The translations under genes were made by a program, and so were the position numbers. Shown here one piece after another: positions 46,801 to 58,800 of a stretch of 64,000 nucleotides of DNA (positions are counted from its first letter, which is position 1; every line of letters begins with the position of its first letter). The DNA is taken from positions 23,887,307 through 23,951,306 of the forward strand of contig CM076139.1 in NCBI GenBank assembly GCA_038025085.1, in the 5' to 3' direction. A model generated the notes under the pieces. It saw nothing but the letters and a program-made list of their open reading frames with translations. It was not told the DNA's origin and did no database searches. Source of the stretch: Tetragonia tetragonoides. Its lineage: Eukaryota > Streptophyta > Magnoliopsida > Caryophyllales > Aizoaceae.

Positions 46801-48897
46801 TAGCTATTTTTGGACCTCCTCTTTGATCTTAAGGGCCCATTCTGGTTTCATTCTTCTCAACTTTTATTTGACTGGTTTGCAGTCGGGCTTTAGTGGAATG
46901 GTATGCTGGGCAATGTTGCGGTCTATGCCTGGCATGTCCTTGTAGGACAAGGCGAAAACATCCGTATAATTCTTTAGGAGTGTTACGAATTGTTCGCGTT
47001 CATTAGATGTTAAAGACAAGCCTATTTGCACGTGGCGAGGCTCGTCATTAGCTGCAATATTTATTGTCTCTGTTTCTTCGACTATTGAAGTCTTTTGTTC
47101 ATGTTCGATTAATGCTTTGATGACTTCTTTTGGCAATTCCGTTGTATCCTCTGAATTATTAGCAATGAGGCAATCCGAGTAAGCAAAATCGACACTCATA
47201 ATATTAATAGAAGCGGACAATACATCAATGAGGCCATCACTAAGGACCTTAGTAATAGCAGGAATAGACTGGGGTGGACTACCCGACTCTTCTAGGATAA
47301 CAGACTCAGAATCAGACTCGGACTCGGAATCAGACTCAGAATCAGAAATGGGCCCCTCTGTAGGACCGTTGCGAATCGTGAACTTGTACTTGGCTCCCTT
47401 GACTGGAGTCCACTTTGTCTCGTGCTTCCAGGTGGTGCGGTTGGGCCCGATTGGAGTGATCAGATAGGAGGGATCGAACCCTTCTTCTATGTCAATGGCA
47501 AAAGAATTCCCGAGGGGATTATTGTTGTTGCTGGGTGGCGGCGCATCTTTAGGCAATGGTATAGTGCCATTATCGAACAAATCCTGGATTTTATCCTTGA
47601 GAGTGTAACATTTTTCAGTATCATGTTCATGCCCCTTATGGTATTTGCAGAATGCAGACTCGTTCCAATACGGTGATCTTTTCTCTACAGGTGGATCGGG
47701 AGTAGGCCCAATCGGATGTAGATAGTCTCCTTTGATCAATTTGTCTAAGGCCTTGACATAAGGCATTCCGAGGGGAGTATACCTTCTTGGACGCCTGTCA
47801 GCAATGGCGTTCACCTCATTTCCTCTACTTGTGGAGGCATCGTTGGTATTAATGTACTTCTTATCCTTATACCCACTTGTATTGTTGTTGTAAGTGACCT
47901 TGTTCTTTCCTCTTTGGAGTTGGTCATCTTCAATGGCCATGCCTACTTCAGTTAGTTGGGCATAGGTGGTTATGGGTTGAAACTTCATGTGTTCGTGGTA
48001 CTCAGATGCCAAATTTTGGACTAGCATTCTAATTTGATCCCTTTCAGATGGGCGATCAATCATTTCAGCAACCTTAGTTCTCCACCTTCTCACGAAATTG
48101 GTGAACCCTTCTTTGTCACCTTGTTTGGTGCTATCCAATTCTCTCAATGTCATGGGAGGCAAGACATTGTCGGCATACCTTTAGAGGAACAAAGTAGATA
48201 AATCCTCCCATTTTTGCAACTTTTGGGTGGGCAATTTGAAGAACCAGGCCCTGACAGCAGGATCCAAAGTTTGGGGAAAGAGGTGAACATACAGCTCTTG
48301 TTCAATGCCTCTAAGGCCCAATGCAGTAGTGAAAGCTCTAATATGATCTTGTGGATCATCGGTTCCTTTGAAAGTGGGAACTTCAGGCATGGAAAACTTA
48401 GTGGGTAGTTTTCCCTTGATGTGGGGAGCATAGCCTTCAGAATTGAGGATCATGTCGTTAAAGACACGACTTTTGCTAAGGACATATTCAAGCCTGTTCA
48501 GTTTCGCTTGGAGTTCTTGGACCTCTTTAGTGGAGGGTTCAGCCTTTTCCTCATCGGGCTCGGGCTCATCATCATCCCTAGTAGGGGGATCCAACTTAGC
48601 GACACGGGCTTCCATATCAGTGAATCTAGAATTCATAACGACCATTTGGGCTAAAAGGTCGTCCATCTTTTGGTCAGCGGTTTTCTCAGCGTCTCCAGAC
48701 ATATCGGACTTAGGTGAACTAGGTGGTGAGGCTCGAGGTGACAATGGCGGTGTGCGAAGGTAATCGAGCCAAATGGGGCCCACGAACTGTGCTTGTGGTG
48801 AAGGTTCGAACGACAAGTTGCGGACTAACCTCTTGCTGGACTCGTCCCTCTCCCACTCCCTAGGACCGGGATCTTTACTCCTACCAATTCTGGACAT
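43830..48897 (-). pseudogene. Tat gag-pol (RT, RNase H, aRNase H, integrase; no protease seen)
   Basis: Start ATG at 48897. Gag: VPTFKGTDDPQDHIRAFTTA and the zinc-finger-like CKYHKGHEHDTEKC. An acidic SDSESDSESESDSES linker comes next, then DVFALSYKDMPGID directly leading into RT (VPVPKKDRRVRMCVDFRDLN, YVDDMIIKS). RNase H (LEYETRYLSLEKTCLALVAT) follows, then archaeal-type RNase H (WQLYFDGASNQ, NNGAEYEACIIGL, VYGDSSLIINQI). Integrase has a CIQC zinc site, the acidic residues in WEIDIIG and ISDNRSHF (Gly lost), and NGAVEAANKNIKKIIERM, ending GPFIITKMLTGGAARLAD. Lesions: stops at 48181, 46864, about 46806 and 45247; frameshifts near 46062, 45515, 44730 and 44025. No DTG/DSG/DNG protease motif lies between gag and RT. 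Confidence 0.92.
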
Positions 48898-49887
48898 AAA
48901 AAGGCCCGTTTAAAAAATGGAAAACTCCACAGAATAAAGATTTTTATTTTAAAACAAATGTGGGAAGAGAATCTAGCACTAATCCTCAACATGGTGATCT
49001 TTTGTGAAAGACGCGATTTTATGTAAATAGCATATTCTAGTCAATGATCTTTCGACTTTATTAGGATTATAAATACTCTTAACTTGCATATGGGATGAAA
49101 TTCCCTAATTTAAGGAAAGGAGATGTACTATTGACTTGCATATGGAATAAAATTGGACTCTCTTTTTTTATTTGGTGAAAGATCATTGACGGGAATATAT
49201 TATTTGCATGCAATCTAATTCTTAGGGAAAGGAACATCTTCCTAACATGATCACTAGCGTCATCGGAGTCATACAGGGATTCTACTTCCTAAAAAGAAAA
49301 GGATCCTAGACTCTATTTGTAAACTTGACAAAACGCAAAAGCAAACAAAAAGGAAAACCTTCGCTAACCAGGACTCAAAAAAGGAATCCTAAGGGGGATC
49401 TAATCCTAATATTCTATGGAAACTAATCACATAGCAAAGAAACAATCAATCATAATATATTAAGTAAATCAATTAGCACCTTCACATGGACTATGGGACA
49501 TAATGCAATAGTTGACACAATCTATGGTTGGATATGGTAACTCACGACCGGATGCATTTCGTCATCTATGGGGTGCATAGTAAGACTAGACATACAGTTT
49601 TACACATCTCGAATGGAAACATGTAAATGCCATGGGGTGGAACACGACTATGTGCAAAGGTAATTCGGACCGAGTGGGTCACCGGCCTAAGTCATAGACA
49701 ATGTTCCAAAGGGTAATTCCTGTTTATGGAGAGGTGATGTCTTTCGACATCTTGCAATGATAACGCATGCAATATGAATGATATGGATGCAAGAGCAAAG
49801 AAAATAAACACATACGGTAATTGAACCAAATAGCTAAAATAAATTATTGACATGGATAAGTGTTCGAATTACACTCTCTTGTTATTT
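48898..49887 (-). other. Tat 5' untranslated leader
   Basis: About 1 kb between the primer site and the gag ATG on the element strand. A-rich; no coding frame. It presumably contains the packaging region. Confidence 0.65.
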
Positions 49888-49907
49888 GTCCCCAGTTGAG
49901 TCGCCAC
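49888..49907 (-). promoter_or_regulatory. Tat primer-binding site
   Basis: GTGGCGACTCAACTGGGGAC on the element strand, directly next to the 5' LTR. TGGCGACTC...TGGGGA is the primer site form I know from Tat/Ogre elements (assigned there to tRNA-Arg, from memory). Confidence 0.82.
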
Positions 49908-51437
49908 TGTAAGAACCCTCGCCTCTTCCCAGCTCTCCATTAAAATCGTGATTTTATTCGATTGGGATTAATGGTTCTTAATAATACGTCATATGCAATT
50001 TAATTTAATTATGGCGAATAACAATTTGCAAATAAGAAGCCGCCACCAATTTTTAAGGAAACAATTGGAAATCATCAAAAGTGCGCCCAATTCCTATTGG
50101 GAATTGACTCATACCCATGGGGACTAAATATTGAATTCGGGGGTGTAGGTACGAAATAAACAAAACGAATCTCATCTAAATCGCCCGTATAAACGGCCTC
50201 TACTAAGTTTATCCATGTCAAATATTTATTTATACTATATGGTTCCATACAAGTCCGGTCGTCCAAGATCCTAAATTAACTAGGCGGGTTAAAGACAACC
50301 AAATTACCTATGTTCTCACTTCGCACAATTTATATCCAATTTACATGCATACTATTAACAAGCATAAACAAGATATAAAGCATTAAATTAACGCTCCAAC
50401 CTACCGCACTTTGCTAAACGCGCCAAGCATTGTATATGCACATCAATAAAATTGTTAGTAACTTCAAAAGAAGAACAATGCAAAGATATTAACTTTATGC
50501 TAAAATAAACCTAGGAGGCTACTATATGCACGCAAAAACTACAAAAAGATGCAAACTTGCATAACTAATAAAAAATATGCTAACTTTATAAACTAAACAT
50601 GCATAATTATATACAGAACCCAAAGCATGCAAATTTATTCATCCATAATCAAAAGCTAAATAAAACATGATTGATAAATAGTAAACAAGAGATTTAATAA
50701 AGAGTTTAGGCACTCAGGATGGTTAACCTGGACGTTCTATTCGAACGGGAGTAGTAGAATTGCAGTTGCTCTTCGATCTTGGGTGCTACGCTAGGTGTAA
50801 TGCTTGCTTGAATCTTCATATTTCTGAATTCTCTTTGATTTGGGGAAATATGTGCTCTCAATGCTCTCAAAATTATAAATTGACTGACCTCCTGCAAAAG
50901 AGGGTGAAGAGGAGTATTTATAGAGTTGGGAGACAGATTTTGGGGCTTAGGGTAAGAAACCCGGCGCCACAACTCGGCCCAGCCAAAAAATCGGCCCAGC
51001 AGCCACACGGAGGGCAGCTGGGGCCCGCGGCTGCCGCTGGGGCTCAGCGGCTTGCCAGAAGGCCCCCGCTGTCACGCGCTGGCCATCGGGCAGGTAGCGA
51101 TAGCCGCTGGACCTGACGGCGCGCGTGTGACTAGGGTTTTTGACTTTTTGTGCTCAGTAAATTACGAAATTGCCCTTGGGCTGACCCAGGGGGTCGGGAT
51201 TGAGCGGTTTTGACTCAAATCTTCGAGACGCGATTTCTCTTGATCCGGGAACCTGATTGAGGCAAGGCCAAAGACGTTGGAATCCTTATAATAAGGGTTA
51301 TCCAAAGACTGAGGTTTCAAGGAATTTGGTCTAGATTTTCGAACAATGTCCTTTTCTACTTACATCCATGTTAATCCATTACCATCATCATCGGACGTTG
51401 CGGTGCCAGGAGATGAGAACCGATTAGGGTGTCTACA
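49908..51437 (-). repeat. Tat 5' LTR (right)
   Basis: 1530 bp. A TATAAATA box on the minus strand at 50915-50922 puts the transcript start near 50885. It carries the GC-rich palindromic block at 50955-51125. Confidence 0.95.
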
Positions 51438-51775
51438 TTGATGTTGTGCAATCATCGTCCATCGTGGTTCTTTCATATTTGTGTATATTACTTGATAATT
51501 ATTTTTACTCATACTAATATATATCTTTCTTTGTTTTTTTTTTGTCACTTGACATGAGGGATATTTAAGACAGAGAATGAAATATAAGGAAATTTATTTG
51601 GCAACAAACTAGCTATTTATCCCATGGTACATGTACATAAAGTACACACAAACACAACAAATCACAATTCTTATTCAATGTCATTCCTAGGCAATAATCT
51701 TATTCAACCATTTTTATGATCTCTTCTATAAGAGTCATACTTAAGAAGAGACTAGAAGGAAACTTGCAAAGATTC
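51438..51775. other. Right flank of the Tat element
   Basis: Begins with the TTGAT target duplication. AT-rich; the portion near 51775 is the likely 3' flank of the Bet v 1 relic. Confidence 0.5.
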
Positions 51776-52081
51776 TTAAGCATAGATTTGAGGATGGTTA
51801 TGAAGGCACTCTTCAACTTGTTCGTATGTGTTCTTCATGTCTTGTATGTAGGTTAAGCTTAACGTCCTCTCTTGTCAGTGCAACATCTTCCTTTGTGTGG
51901 TAATGGGTTGTTGATCGACTTGTAACAACCACCTATACCCGATGGTTCAACTTTCGTTTCGTAAACAACAATACATTTGAATTTCTCATCAAAACCATAA
52001 CATTCAAAAGTTGTGTACTTGGCATGACATTTGTCTACATCAAGCTCATCTACCTTCCGTTTCACATATTTGAATGGAACA
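51776..52081 (-). pseudogene. Bet v 1/PR-10-like pseudogene, second exon only
   Basis: An acceptor (TTTTTCAG) at 52082 opens an exon reading VPFKYVKRKVDELDVDKCHA, then YETKVEPSGIGGCYKSI. In shifted frames YHTKEDVALTREDV and YEQVEECLHNHPQIYA follow to a stop at 51776. The phase-1 intron splitting a Gly codon just before PFKYVK is the conserved PR-10 intron position. The GG and C-terminal helix positions fit the Bet v 1 fold (small hydrophobic ligand binding). At least two frameshifts are present, and no first exon was found upstream, so I call a relic. MLP or norcoclaurine-synthase-like relatives cannot be excluded. Confidence 0.72.
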
Positions 52082-53559
52082 CCTGAAAAATCATCATCTC
52101 ATATTGTTAGATTGGTATCATCTATAACAATGACTTTTTTCAAAATTTATGATCTCGTATTTACTTCTTATGTACGAATATCATTATTACTGCCCATGTC
52201 CTACTGAAAATTTTTATACTGGTAGATGATTCCTCAACCGAAACAAATGAATATGGTCACAAAAGTGTCAATAATGCCTTTGTGAATGATAAGAGTGCAG
52301 CACATGCGCTTCTTGTTTTGAGGAGAGAAAATATGAGAGAGTGAAAAACGAGAGAATTATCTAATCACCTTGGTGCGTGGTTGGGGTATCAAATTTTAAG
52401 AGAATGATGTCTCTTGACAAAAATATTGATACTACTTGAGGTAATGTAAACATTTTTATGGGATGAACTGATCAGAAAAATGTAAATATTTCCTTGGGAT
52501 GGAGGGTGTATAATATAAGCATACTAACAGAACATCTCTAATGTAATGTGATTATTAGGGATGATAGGGGAATATAGGCATTAGAGATTATAGGTAAAAG
52601 GATAGCATGGGAGAGACACATGACGTACAGACGTATTAGCACAAGTGTAAATAACAACAAGAAGAAATCAAAATTGTGATCAAAACAAATGCAGATTTCG
52701 CTTCCATGCTGCTTCTGATTACAAGTCATCATGCTGAACTTAAGCATCTAATTCACTTTGTAGTTAATGGCAGGAGGAAATATTGTATCCTTTTTCACCA
52801 TGAACATGTAGTTTAATTTAAAAAAAGCTTTAAAAAGTTTTGTTTTGGGGTCAAAACTCAAAAGTGACATAGTTAATTATAACAGTATGCATGTGCAGAA
52901 TATAATGATATTAAAGATATTTAAGATATGTCTATGATCAATATACTCTCTTTGATGAAAAAAAAATTCTGGCACATAATATACGTACTTAGTTACATAT
53001 ATTTAGGTGCTTAAATAATAATGCTCTTTCATTTTGTTGAAGGTCAAATTAAATGATATAATACCTATGATCAGTAGCTGGTCTATAAAACTAATTATAT
53101 GGGCTGAAATAAAATTAATAATGATATGTAGCAAAAGTTCTTTCAAAAAGTAGGGTATTTTTAGCAAAAACAAATAAAAAAAGGAGGGGCCATGACCCTA
53201 ACAGCCCCCCTCTAGATATGCCCCTAACTATGATGATAATACCTTCAACAAAGTTGAGTTGCAAGACACATCCAACACTAAAAGAGTCCCCTTCGGTGAA
53301 CTTTATACTTTTAATGCTTTGTTTAGGAACCTTGGATATGAAATTATGGCTGTCAAGGCACATAGCATTGAACAACCGGGCAGGGGCAAGTATACTAGTG
53401 TGGTCTACAATGGTGAAAGTGTAGAGACCTATTATATTATTGATATGACAATTAAAGGTTTTAGAAACTAAAAGATGTATAACACTTTAGTAAGCAATTT
53501 GAGAACTGAGGGTGTATATGGATAAGATGTATGTCATAATGTTGGGTTTTTATAATGCA
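52082..53559. other. Intergenic, nothing firmly recognised
   Basis: AT-rich. A plus-strand open stretch at 53224-53471 (FGELYTFNALFRNLGYEIMA) is not a family I recognise; no start or splice support. Confidence 0.4.
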
Positions 53560-54371
53560 AGAATCTGCATAGAATGTCTTAGTGTGGGCCATGTTTGGCA
53601 AATTGCTAAGGAAAAAAATTGGTTGGAGGTTGACCCGCCACAATGTAATGTTAGAGGATGGATTCATAACGGAAAATTGAATGGTGACTTATCTAATGAA
53701 GATGTCATCAAATGCGCATTTCTTTTGTACGGTATTTGGCGTTCTCAAAATCTCAAGATCTTTCAAGATCAAATTTTTAACTCAGTTGCTACTTTTTTTA
53801 GATCACGAGCCTGCCATAAAGAATGGCTTGCTAGAACTTTTGTGGATAGGGATAGCCAATCTTCCAATTGTCAATTTAATAGTAAAAAACTTGTATCTTG
53901 ATTTTTGGTTAGGTGGGAATCACCAAATGCCAATTATGTAAAGGTAAAATTTGATAGTTCTTTAAATGATGGGAAAGCTGCTCCGAGTTTTGCTATTCGT
54001 AATCAAGGTGGGGCTTTGCTTATATTAGGAGCACGAAATTTAGGCCATGCATACATCTATAATGGTAATGGAGGCAACGACAATGCGTGATGGAGTTCAA
54101 AAAGCACTTGATCGTGGATCTAGAAATATTCATGTTGTCGAAGGGGATAATAAGATTGTCATTCAAGCTGTAAAAGGGGAGCTCATCGTGTTGTGGAAAT
54201 TCACAATGTCATTATAGACGCTCGCAAAATGCTAGATATATGTAACTTGGTTATTATCAATCATGTTTTTCGTGAAGGTAATAGGGTGGTAGCAGATTGG
54301 ATGACCAATAAAGACCATCAATCTAGCTCTCCTTTAATTTTTACTGGACCACTTCGCCGTCTTCAGAGTTA
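53560..54371 (+). mobile_element. LINE fragment: zf-RVT tail and RNase H, plus strand
   Basis: The plus strand gives CAFLLYGIWRSQNLKIFQDQ (end of zf-RVT region), then YVKVKFDSSLNDGKAAPSFA and RNQGGALLILGARNLG (RNase H first Asp and beta strands). RDGVQKALDRGSRNIHVVEG then DNKIVIQAV follow, and finally FREGNRVVADWMTN. It is split by a frameshift near 54080 and again near 54185. No 5' end or target duplication identified. Confidence 0.78.
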
Positions 54372-54464
54372 GACTACCTTCTTCATGTGGATAGGTTAGG
54401 AGCAACCCTCGAGAGGATCGAGGAGCTCCTAACTTAATTATTTTTCTTAGCATTTTAATAATAA

Positions 54465-54507
<43 letters not shown>
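54465..54507. repeat. (AAT)n microsatellite
   Basis: About 14 AAT units directly after an ATTTTAATAATAAA stretch; it may have grown from the A-rich tail of the neighbouring LINE fragment. Confidence 0.95.
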
Positions 54508-54929
54508 TGTAAAACATGCATGTAGTACGTACTGTTGTGTGTGCGTGATTATTCTTCTTCCTTTACTCCACAAAATTAGTAGGGTCCTGATCAAGCTTGG
54601 AATTTTGTGGAAGTATGAGCAGACATCAGTTTGGTGTGTTGTGGAAAAAAATTTAGGGGGGCGTTTCTTTCAACAAAAGAGAATGGAATAACTAGAATTT
54701 GTGAATACGATGAGAAAAAAAAAAAAAAAAAAACCAAATAAAAAAACCAGAATTTGTCACTAGAATTGAATTTTCTTTCTTGTTGTGGAATCTACGAGAC
54801 CATCCACGACTTGTTTGGGTTACTAACGTTGACTATGACTATTATTACAACTTCCAAATTTAGTCACTAGTAATAGTAATTAGTTGTAACTTCAGGTGAA
54901 AGTTAGTATAAATAGCTGCAAGTAGATCT

Positions 54930-55170
54930 GGTAAACGGGTCGGGCGGGTCAGGGTCGGATCGAACACAATCGGGTTAAATACGGGTCAAAATACTTGGGT
55001 CAAATACGGGTTACCTAACGAGTTTGACAAATATTGTCTCACAACTTTCGGATTCAGTTCGGGTCGGGTAATTTCATTCTTGGGTCAAAATGGGTCAGGT
55101 CATTTTGGGTTTGAACATTTTCGGGTCGGATACGGTCGGGGTCTGTAGCGGGTCGGTTTCGGATCGGCTG
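54930..55170. repeat. Degenerate GGGTC/CGGGTCGG low-complexity repeat
   Basis: Many irregular copies of GGGTCGGGT, GGGTCAAAA and TCGGGTC over about 240 bp. Similar, sometimes inverted, words occur at 4160-5350 and 62310-62450, so this is a dispersed family rather than a local array. Confidence 0.75.
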
Positions 55171-55449
55171 TAATATCCAGTATTTTCATAGCATTTATAA
55201 AATAAAATAAAAAAATAGCAGTGTCTTTGAATCCTAGTATATCTATAAGTTTTTTTGTTTTATTAGATGGTAATGTTAGTACAAATGTCTTATGATCAAG
55301 TGTAATTATTATTTGAGGAATGCCAATATTAGCTAGAAAAGCATGCCTACTAATATGAAATTTAGATTTATTGGGCAAGGAAATTACTACTTTTGTTATC
55401 TAGAAATTATAATGTTAAGATGACCAGAATCTTATAAGTTAAGTCAAGC
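55171..55449. other. AT-rich spacer
   Basis: No coding region recognised. Confidence 0.4.
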
Positions 55450-55457
55450 CCACTATG

Positions 55458-55642
55458 CAGAGCCGGTCCAGATGGGAGGGCAAGAAGGGCGACCGCCCAG
55501 GGTCCAAAGAAAAAGAGGGGCAAAAAGGGCCCAAAAAAAAATGTCTCCCTTTGGTTATAAAAAAAAAAGGGTCTATTGCCATCTTAAGGGTCTATTTTCT
55601 TTGCTTTGCCCTGAGGCCCATGAAGAGTTAGGATCTCCGCTG
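55458..55642. mobile_element. 185-bp hAT-type MITE
   Basis: Starts CAGAGCCGGTCC and ends GGATCTCCGCTG (CAGCGGAGATCC on the other strand). A perfect 8-bp target duplication CCACTATG lies at 55450-55457 and 55643-55650. It shares its GGGCGACCGCCCAGGGTCC terminal block with the MITE at 30294-30786. Non-coding. Confidence 0.85.
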
Positions 55643-55650
55643 CCACTATG

Positions 55651-55822
55651 CTATCCCACACAATCACATACGTATGAGCTTGGTACCCACTTTATTTTTT
55701 TTAGAATCAAAAGCAAATCCACCTTGGAAGGAAATATACATAGCTTTCTAGATGAGTTCCAATGACTATTAGCCAAAACCATTCAAGATTTTAACAAGGA
55801 AAGACCCACTCTTAAATCTTCA
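55651..55822. other. Spacer between MITE and LINE copy 2
   Basis: Non-coding; ends at the LINE target duplication. Confidence 0.5.
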
Positions 55823-55875
55823 CCGACATTCTTCTTCTTTTTTTTTTTTTGCTCAGCCAAAGTAACCTGCTTTCA

Positions 55876-58800
55876 TTACTCATCAGTAGCATCTGTTACA
55901 TTCAGCCCTTGCCAACCTAATTTGGTAAAGTCCAATTCAAAGCGACCAACAAAGTCGTGAGAGGCTGCCCAATTAGCAAGAAAATGAGCTAACGCATTAA
56001 ACTTCCTAGGAATAAAATTGATAGAGACTTTATATACATTACAAAAAGAGACTATTTCTTCAAAACTTCTTCTGTTCTCCCAAGGTAGTTGATTACCCTT
56101 CTTCAAGTAATCTGCACACGCTTTTGCATCAGTGAGGATTCTTCTGTTTTTCATTTCTTCAGCACTGTTATCCTTAAAAATCTTGAGAATTGCTTTCGTT
56201 TCTGCTTCAAAGGGCACATTTGTTTTCACTTTTGTTGCAGCCGCTCTCACTACCTCTTTTTTGTCGTCAAAGAGAACCCAAGCAATGAAGCTCTCCTCCT
56301 TTCTAACTGCAGCATCCGAGCAGTAGTGATATTCTCCCTCTACCTAGTTTCCAACGGATTCAGAGTCCTTGGTTCTGTCATCTTCCACTTTCTCAGTATC
56401 CCACACCACTTGGATGTCTTTCCAACTTCTCTTCACATTCTCAATAATTTTCTCCGGGCTTGCATCCCTATTCTCATGAAAACTGTAGTTTCTTTCCTTC
56501 CATATGCAATCAAGAATCACCAAACTCTTCCTACTAACCTCTTCCACAAATTCTTCAGGGATGTTTAGTAACTTTGCAGGCCTTATACAAGCTTCTAGCC
56601 ATTGTTTTCCTGTCCATGAAGCTAGTAATTCAGTTCTGATTCCCAGCACCTGGAACCATACCAATTTTGAGCAAGCACACAAGAAGAAGAGATGTTCAGT
56701 AGTTTCTGCCTCACCCTTGCAAAGAGTGCAATCCTTATCTGTAATGTGGACTCTTTTTTGAATTTGTTCCTTGGTTGGTAGGCATTTTACTGCCAGTCTC
56801 CATACCATCATCCTGATTCTGTGAGGGATTTTAGTTTTCCAAAGAGACTTCCAAAACCAGCCCTCGAAGAGGCTATCTGGTTGTTGCTGTTTTTCCTTCA
56901 GGCTCTTGTAAGCCGACTTGACAGTAAAATTACCATCTTTGCTTTTTGTCCATATCTTGCTATCTGGGCATCCATGCCTGGGGAGCTTAATTCTAAGAAT
57001 AGCCTTTGCAGACTCCTCATCAAAAATCTCAGTAATGAGCTCATAATTCAAGCAGTTATCAGAGATCAGTTCCTTCACCATTGTTATGTAAGGAATTTCT
57101 TCAAGTTTAGTGGTAGGAATAAAACCATCAATATATGGGACCCAGGGTTCAGTCCATATATTGATGTTTTGGCCATCCCCAACCATAAAGCAGTACCCCT
57201 CTTTGATAATATCCCTACCCTGAATCTGAGGATTGTGGTTCCACAAAAGATGGCCCATATCTACCACTGTACTTCCTCTTACACTGATTCACCCACAGTT
57301 TGTCCTCCCCACTCATGAGTTGCCATGTAACTTTAGCTTGCAAAGCTAATTTCACATCTTCCATAAGCCTGAAGTTGAGCCCCCCTTTAGCCACAGGTTG
57401 ACACATATTTTTCCAGGCTTTATAGTAGATGCCTCTTCTAGACTTGTCATAACCCACAAAAAGTCTCGCACAGCTGCATCCAGTTCATGGCAAGTGCTCT
57501 TTGGTAGAATATTGCAAGACATAGCATATGTAGGCAGAGAAGCAACCACTGCTTGTATAAGAGTTGCACGTTTTGCATATGAGAGAAGTTTAGCTTTCCA
57601 GCTTTGGATTTTATTTCGCATTCTTTCTATTTAGAACTGGAATCTTTTCTTCTTTCCTTGATTTCTGAAAAAAAGGTAATCCTAGGTAAACAGGTGACCT
57701 ATCCATTTTTTTAAGCTTTAGGACTCTGTTCACACTCAAGATATTTTGTTTTCTGGTTTTTTTACTAAAGTAAATACCAGACTTCTGCAAATTTGCTCCT
57801 AGACCTGAGTAGGTAGCCATATCATTCAGAGTTTGATTTATGGCTCTAGCATTAGCTTCATTTGCTCGGCCAAAAACCACAAGATCATCAGCATATAAGA
57901 GATGACTTATAGGGTCACATCTCCTATCAATTGCATTACCCTTCCAAGTCCCTTTCTCCTGTTCTCTCAAGATTAGTCTAGGCAGTAGATCCATTACCAT
58001 AACAAAGAGAAAAGGGGACAGTGGGTCCCCTTGTCTAAGGCCTCTCTGGGGTCTGAAAAAACCTTTAGGTCTGCCACTCTTTAAAACAGAGAAGGACGAG
58101 GTAGTTACACATTGCATAATCAGCTGGATAAAGTGTGCAGAGAAGCCCAAAGCCCCCAAAATCCCTTCGATGCACTGCCATTCGACCTTGTCATAGGCCT
58201 TGGCCATATCAATTTTCAAGGCCATCAAACCTCCACAAGAGTTTGACTTGTTCATAGTATGCATGATTTCATTGATCATAAGAGTGTTGTCAGAGATCAG
58301 TCTCCCCAGCACAAAGGCTGATTGGGAGGGACTAATTATTCTGTTCAAATGTTTTTTTAGCCTGCCAGCAAGAATTTTTAAGACAATTTTGTAGGAGACA
58401 TTACACAAGAAGATGGGTCTGTAGTCCCTAACAGTAGCAGCTTTTTGGGTTTTGGGGATGAGGGCTATGTGATCAGTGTGATTCATCTCTTTGAGGAGGA
58501 AACCTTCTCTAAAGAAGGCTTGGACCATTCCAACAACATTGTCTTTAATAATAGGCCAAGAATTTTGAAAAAAACATGGCCGAGAAGCCATCCGGGCCAG
58601 GTGACTTGGAAGGATGCATAATCTCAATAACATATTGAATATCAGAGGGGGAGGGAATTTTGCATAACTCTCTATTATCATCATCACTGATCATGTTAGG
58701 AAACAAGTCAGCAATATTATCAATTGTACCTGGATGATCAGAGTGGAAAAGATCTTCAAAATACTTCAAGAATGAGTGAGTGATTTCATTGAGGTTGTTT

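Larger units (their letters stand above)
35678..51437 (-). mobile_element. Tat-lineage Ty3/gypsy LTR retrotransposon carrying two antisense PMD genes
   Basis: 15.76 kb, transcribed on the minus strand. The LTRs (49908-51437 as 5', 35678-37195 as 3') read TGTAGACACCC...TTACA on that strand, and a perfect TTGAT duplication flanks the element. The lineage follows from a second, archaeal-type RNase H after the normal one, the primer site GTGGCGACTCAACTGGGGAC, and the long 3' region. Order on the element strand: LTR, leader (about 1 kb), gag, RT, RNase H, aRNase H, integrase, then a 6.6-kb region with two plus-strand PMD genes and a minisatellite, polypurine tract, LTR. LTR identity looks like about 95 percent by eye. 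This copy is defective (multiple stops and frameshifts, no protease found). Confidence 0.95.

Noticed and set aside
53224..53471. Plus-strand open frame ending VETYYIIDMTIKGFRN
   Set aside because: A weak cystatin-like feel only; no conserved QxVxG motif, no start or splice support.
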